NCBI GenBank assembly: GCA_938008535.1 | Contig: CALLKF010000115.1 | Span: forward strand, 13,397 to 77,396 | Direction: 5' to 3' | Source: an uncultured Saprospirales bacterium | GTDB lineage: Bacteria; Bacteroidota; Bacteroidia; Chitinophagales; JADIYW01 | DNA length: 64,000 bases | Program-made: the position numbers and the translations under genes | The notes under the pieces: model-generated | Databases searched by the model: none | What the model saw: the letters and a program-made list of their open reading frames with translations, nothing else | Told to the model about the DNA's origin: nothing | Shown here: piece by piece, positions 61,224 to 64,000 of the stretch | Layout of the letters: each line of letters opens with the position of its first letter | Position numbering within the stretch: the first letter of the stretch is position 1

Positions 61224-61997
61224 ATGAGAAAATTAACATTAACTGTCTTGGCAGTAGTTGCAATTTTTGTGGCTTGTCAAAAAGAGGCATCTCTTGTAAA
61301 AGATGCAAAAAATCCTGTAAAAAGTGGCATTAATTCCACAAGTTCAATTCCAGGAGTTTCAGTAGTAAAAGATGGATATCCGTATCCAAATATTACTACT
61401 ACAAACGGATTTTCAGATGACGAAATTGGATGGCATTTAGATTTGGCTCAATTAAATCTTACTGGTACCAATACACCTTTAGCACCTAAAGCATCTAGTT
61501 TAGGTGGAGAAGAATTGTATTGTGGTGGAATTAAAACAGTAAATCTATATGCTGGTCAAAACATGTTAATGGGCACATTAACCTATGCAAATGACGAAAG
61601 TAATTTGTATGTAACTTACACAGCTGAACCAGATTGGTTCATGTCTGAAGTACATTTATATGTAGGTGCCTTGTCCACTACTCCAAAATCTGGAGGTGGC
61701 ACTCCTGTACCAGGAAAGTTCCCAATTAAATCAACTTTTACTGCAAGTACTTTGGCGCAATCGTTAACTTACACGATTCCATTAACAAGTGTTCCAACTA
61801 ACTTTATTATTGCAGCTCATGCATCAGTATTAAGAGTTGATATAGATGGCGATATAGTTACTAAAGAAACGGCTTGGGCAACAGGTCCTCGTTTTACTGC
61901 TAGTAAAAATTGGGCAACTTATATCATTGGTCAACGCGGTGAATGTGGACCACCACCACCACCACCAGGGTTTACCGAAGATCAATCAACAAAATAA
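61224..61997 (+). CDS. Lipoprotein with polyproline tail (tandem copy 2)
   Basis: 257 residues. Signal peptide ending VVAIFVACQK (Cys near residue 18). Core domain with KTVNLYAGQNMLMGTLTYAN, LYVTYTAEPDWFMSEVHLYV, TFTASTLAQSLTYTIPLTSV and FIIAAHASVLRVD; C-terminal six prolines then GFTEDQSTK. Clearly paralogous to the preceding gene; only the middle linkers differ. The terminator downstream is nearly identical to that of copy 1, so the duplicated unit included the terminator. Confidence 0.8.
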   Translation: MRKLTLTVLAVVAIFVACQKEASLVKDAKNPVKSGINSTSSIPGVSVVKDGYPYPNITTTNGFSDDEIGWHLDLAQLNLTGTNTPLAPKASSLGGEELYCGGIKTVNLYAGQNMLMGTLTYANDESNLYVTYTAEPDWFMSEVHLYVGALSTTPKSGGGTPVPGKFPIKSTFTASTLAQSLTYTIPLTSVPTNFIIAAHASVLRVDIDGDIVTKETAWATGPRFTASKNWATYIIGQRGECGPPPPPPGFTEDQSTK

Positions 61998-62018
61998 TCT
62001 AATAAGATTTAGTACTAC

Positions 62019-62049
62019 AAGGTTGGCAGCAATGCCAACCTTTTTTTTA
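62019..62049 (+). terminator. Intrinsic terminator, copy 2
   Basis: aaggttggca / tgccaacctt, the same stem as copy 1, loop gcaa instead of gtaa, eight T. Confidence 0.97.
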
Positions 62050-62105
62050 TTGTAAAGTATGAGACATTACTGCTTTCTAGTTCTTTAATACGAAATTCTC
62101 GTCAA

Positions 62106-62315
62106 GAAGCAAGGATGAAGCATCAAGAAGCAAGCGTGAAGCGTCAAGAAGCAAGCATGAAGCGTCAAGAAGCAAGCATGAAGCGTCAAGAAGCAAGCGT
62201 GAAGCATCAAGAAGCAAGCGTGAAGCATCGGGAAGCAAGCGTGAAGTGTCAGGAAGCAAGCATGAAGTGCCAGGAAGCAAGCATGAAGCGAAGGGAAGAC
62301 TCAGTGAAGTGCTTC
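62106..62315. repeat. 21-bp tandem array 3 (10 units)
   Basis: Ten 21-bp units starting gaagcaagc(a/g)tgaagc, no indels, last unit most diverged. Same unit length and copy number as arrays 1 and 2 but unrelated sequence and higher GC. Translates as (M/V)K(R/H)QEAS heptads on one strand and a Leu-rich series on the other, neither with start signals. Confidence 0.95.
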
Positions 62316-62557
62316 AAGAGGTTGTTTTGGTTAGATTTTGACACTTTTTTACGAAAAAGGATAGATTTTTAGCCATTTTTTCTGTTTTTTTGAAAAAAAG
62401 GATAGTTTTTGCGAGGATTTATGAAAAAACCTGCATGAAAATCATGCAATTTCGTATTTTTTGCAGTTGTTTTTCACATTTTAATAAAGAAACCAGGATA
62501 AAATTTATTGGAAACGAAAAAATTGGGTGACTTTTTTTCGATAAACTGTTTATATTC
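62316..62557. other. Intergenic, AT-rich
   Basis: No gene. It contains aaaaaggatag twice (about 62353 and 62394) and a short palindrome tgcatga aaa tcatgca at 62432-62448. Confidence 0.5.
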
Positions 62558-63230
62558 TTATTGAATTTCGGGTTGTTTTGGCAAAGTATCAATAATAGGT
62601 TGTTCTTTTGGAAGCAAAGGTGCTGGTTTTTGGTCTTCTTGTTGTTTTTCTTTTTCTTTTTTGGTTGTAAATAATTCTTTAAAACTATCAAAATCTTTCT
62701 GGAAAGAAATGGCACCACCAGTTCGTATTTTATCTTGATTTAAAATATCGTAATTCGCAGTTCTGGCAAATGTTTTTAGACGAATGCGCCCATCTTGCCC
62801 AGGTATTCTAATACAAAATCACCTGCAACAGCAGTGTTTCTGTTGCTTTGTCCAGTTGTTGGCAAACCATTGATAATAGTTTCTGTACCGCCAAAGTTAA
62901 CGTTTCCACCAATCGTTAAAATGATTCGGCTTCCAAATAGTTCTTGTTTATAACTGAATCCCAAATTGCGCGATCTACTTTCAATATCGTTTAATACTAA
63001 ATCTAATTGAGCACCTTTTATTAATTGCGATAAACCTTTTGAAATAATATTGGACAACTGACTAAACACCAAATCGGTTACGGTACTAGAGAACCAGTTA
63101 ATTTTTGGTCAGAAGCAGTTCCTGTTGTGAAAAAAGTATTGAATAAAAGGAGTGTAGCTGCTTTGTTATTTACGTCATTTTCATTAGCAGAAATTTCATC
63201 TAACTTGCGTTTCAATTCTATTTGTTGATT
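62558..63230 (-). pseudogene. Decayed 3' fragment of a TamB-family translocation/assembly gene
   Basis: Reading leftwards: ELKRKLDEISANENDVNNKA, TLLLFNTFFTTGTASDQ, then a frame change near 63102-63106 (five T on the plus strand, one missing), KINWFSSTVTDLVFSQLSNI, LDLVLNDIESRSRNLGFSYK, LFGSRIILTIGGNVNFGG and NTAVAGDFVLEYL, then a second frame change at 62798-62800 (one base missing), GQDGRIRLKTFARTANYDIL, IRTGGAISFQKDFDSFKELF and a stop at 62558. This order is the conserved C-terminal beta domain of TamB. The fragment lacks the first thousand residues; to its right the sequence is unrelated. So a remnant. Confidence 0.8.
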
Positions 63231-63336
63231 TTAATTAATATACAGTCTATATAATTATACCAACTTAATCACTGTTCGTAAAAGGCAAAGTACTGGCTTT
63301 AGCTAAACCTAATAAAATTGTAAATAGATGAAATAA

Positions 63337-63367
63337 GAAAAAAAACGACGTTAGTTTCCTAACGTCG
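63337..63367 (-). terminator. Intrinsic terminator of the last lipoprotein gene
   Basis: cgacgttag / ctaacgtcg 9-bp stem, loop of four, followed by eight T on the minus strand. Confidence 0.9.
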
Positions 63368-63402
63368 CTTTCTCAATTTAAAATTATGGTTTTTGAGAAT
63401 TA

Positions 63403-63900
63403 TTAAAATTTAGCAGCAATTTTACCATTGGTAATAGTTACACTTGTACCATCATCATTCGTTAAAGTACCACTAAAAGTGCCTTCAAAAAGAGTTCCAT
63501 CATTTTTAGTTACTACTAACGTAAAATTATCTCCAACATTTCCAGCGGCCCAACCTTTTGTATCATTTGTATACGATACCGTAAATTCATCATCTGTTGA
63601 CAAATTGTGTGAACCAACAGTAATATTTGTTGGAATGATGAATAACATTAGTTGAATAGGTAAAGATGTATTGCTACCTGAAATATTCATCAAAGAAGCG
63701 TTTTTTATGGCAGTACTTACCAAAGTTGAAGTACTAAATGATGAAGAAACAGCACCAGCTACCGTACAAGAAATTTGGGATTTTCCTGGATCTAGGTTTG
63801 TTGCACTTGGATTTGGATCTGATTTTTTACAGCTAATTAAAATGGCTGAACAGGTAATCATCATGATGATGAACGATTTAATTTTGTTTGTAGATTTCAT
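63403..63900 (-). CDS. Lipoprotein of unknown function
   Basis: 165 residues with a lipoprotein signal (FIIMMITCSAILISCKKSDP; Cys near residue 24). The mature part begins with a Pro/Asn linker, then one beta-sandwich domain: QISCTVAGAVSSSFSTSTLV, LMLFIIPTNITVGSHNLSTD, GNVGDNFTLVVTKNDGTLFE and GTFSGTLTNDDGTSVTITNG. The LFEGTFSGTL(T) plus VTITNGKI(A) ending is typical of DUF6252-like proteins in this phylum; I give that as a suggestion only. No gene is seen from 63901 to the window end. Confidence 0.75.
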   Translation of the reverse strand: MKSTNKIKSFIIMMITCSAILISCKKSDPNPSATNLDPGKSQISCTVAGAVSSSFSTSTLVSTAIKNASLMNISGSNTSLPIQLMLFIIPTNITVGSHNLSTDDEFTVSYTNDTKGWAAGNVGDNFTLVVTKNDGTLFEGTFSGTLTNDDGTSVTITNGKIAAKF

Positions 63901-64000
63901 AATGTGTATTATTTTATTTTTAATTGAATAGACAAATTTATGTCATTTCAGAGTCGAACTAAATCAGTATTATCGTGTAATTTAGCTACGTGTTTTATGG

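Noticed and set aside
62106..62315. CRISPR array
   Set aside because: Units are contiguous 21-mers with no unique spacers and no cas genes nearby; arrays 1 and 2 likewise.
62077..62372. Open frames on both strands across array 3
   Set aside because: Same reason, and there is no ribosome-binding context; kept only as a repeat.
62419..62718. Minus-strand frame of 99 residues overlapping the tamB remnant
   Set aside because: It is out of frame with the TamB-like sequence (LNQDKIRTGG frame) and is Lys/Asn-rich low-complexity translation.

Overview
The window is a stretch of Bacteroidota chromosome. It is visibly AT-rich. Evidence for the phylum: T9SS-type C-terminal sorting domains on three large secreted proteins, lipoprotein signal peptides ending in SCKK-type lipoboxes, a short primary sigma factor, a long-form GAPDH, and promoters of the Bacteroidota type (TTG, about 18-20 bases, TAnnTTTG) upstream of several genes. 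Class is less certain; the gene set resembles Chitinophagia, Saprospiria or Sphingobacteriia. I saw no rRNA, tRNA, CRISPR array or transposase.

Layout. 1-7.4 kb: class I photolyase (5' end cut by the window edge), a fibronectin-III protein with a 21-bp tandem array upstream, two small accessory genes (GyrI-like and unknown) between dyad-rich boundaries, a CPA2 antiporter and a DUF2804 protein. 7.5-24.7 kb: mostly housekeeping. It holds an FtsE-like ATPase, hemE, an M23 peptidase/MerR/lipoprotein/TPR run, a nucleoid-associated protein, and a colinear alaS-gatB-thioredoxin lipoprotein-unknown-VF530 run. 24.7-31.5 kb: accessory region with a second 21-bp array and its fibronectin-III gene, a NlpC/P60-FISUMP lipoprotein, a segment between two related direct repeats (divergent Mpg-like DNA glycosylase plus a frameshifted deiminase), and VOC and AHSA1 proteins.

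31.5-38.9 kb: the most interesting block, a divergent six-gene locus. Leftwards it encodes a membrane-anchored substrate-binding/OmpA fusion, an ABC permease and an ABC ATPase. Rightwards it encodes a CbbX-like AAA+ ATPase, a coiled-coil protein and a membrane-anchored PspA-like coiled-coil protein. A strong intrinsic terminator sits between the binding-protein and permease genes. I infer an envelope-maintenance or envelope-stress machine linking peptidoglycan, an ABC transporter and an AAA+/PspA-like module.

39-52.2 kb: core genes (rnr, ffh, gap, primary sigma factor, LptF/G-type permease, glycosyltransferase, ribBA) with clear terminators between convergent genes. 52.3-59.7 kb: secreted T9SS cargo, two paralogous M64-type metallopeptidases, a small partner protein and a GEVED-domain protein. 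60.3-64 kb: two tandem paralogous lipoproteins with polyproline tails and near-identical terminators, a third 21-bp array, a decayed tamB 3' fragment and a lipoprotein.

Recurrent themes are three unrelated-sequence arrays that all have exactly 21-bp units and about ten copies, cassette-like accessory genes bounded by imperfect dyads or direct repeats, short degenerate repeats in spacers, and at least three genes broken by single-base indels, which could be real decay or sequence errors.
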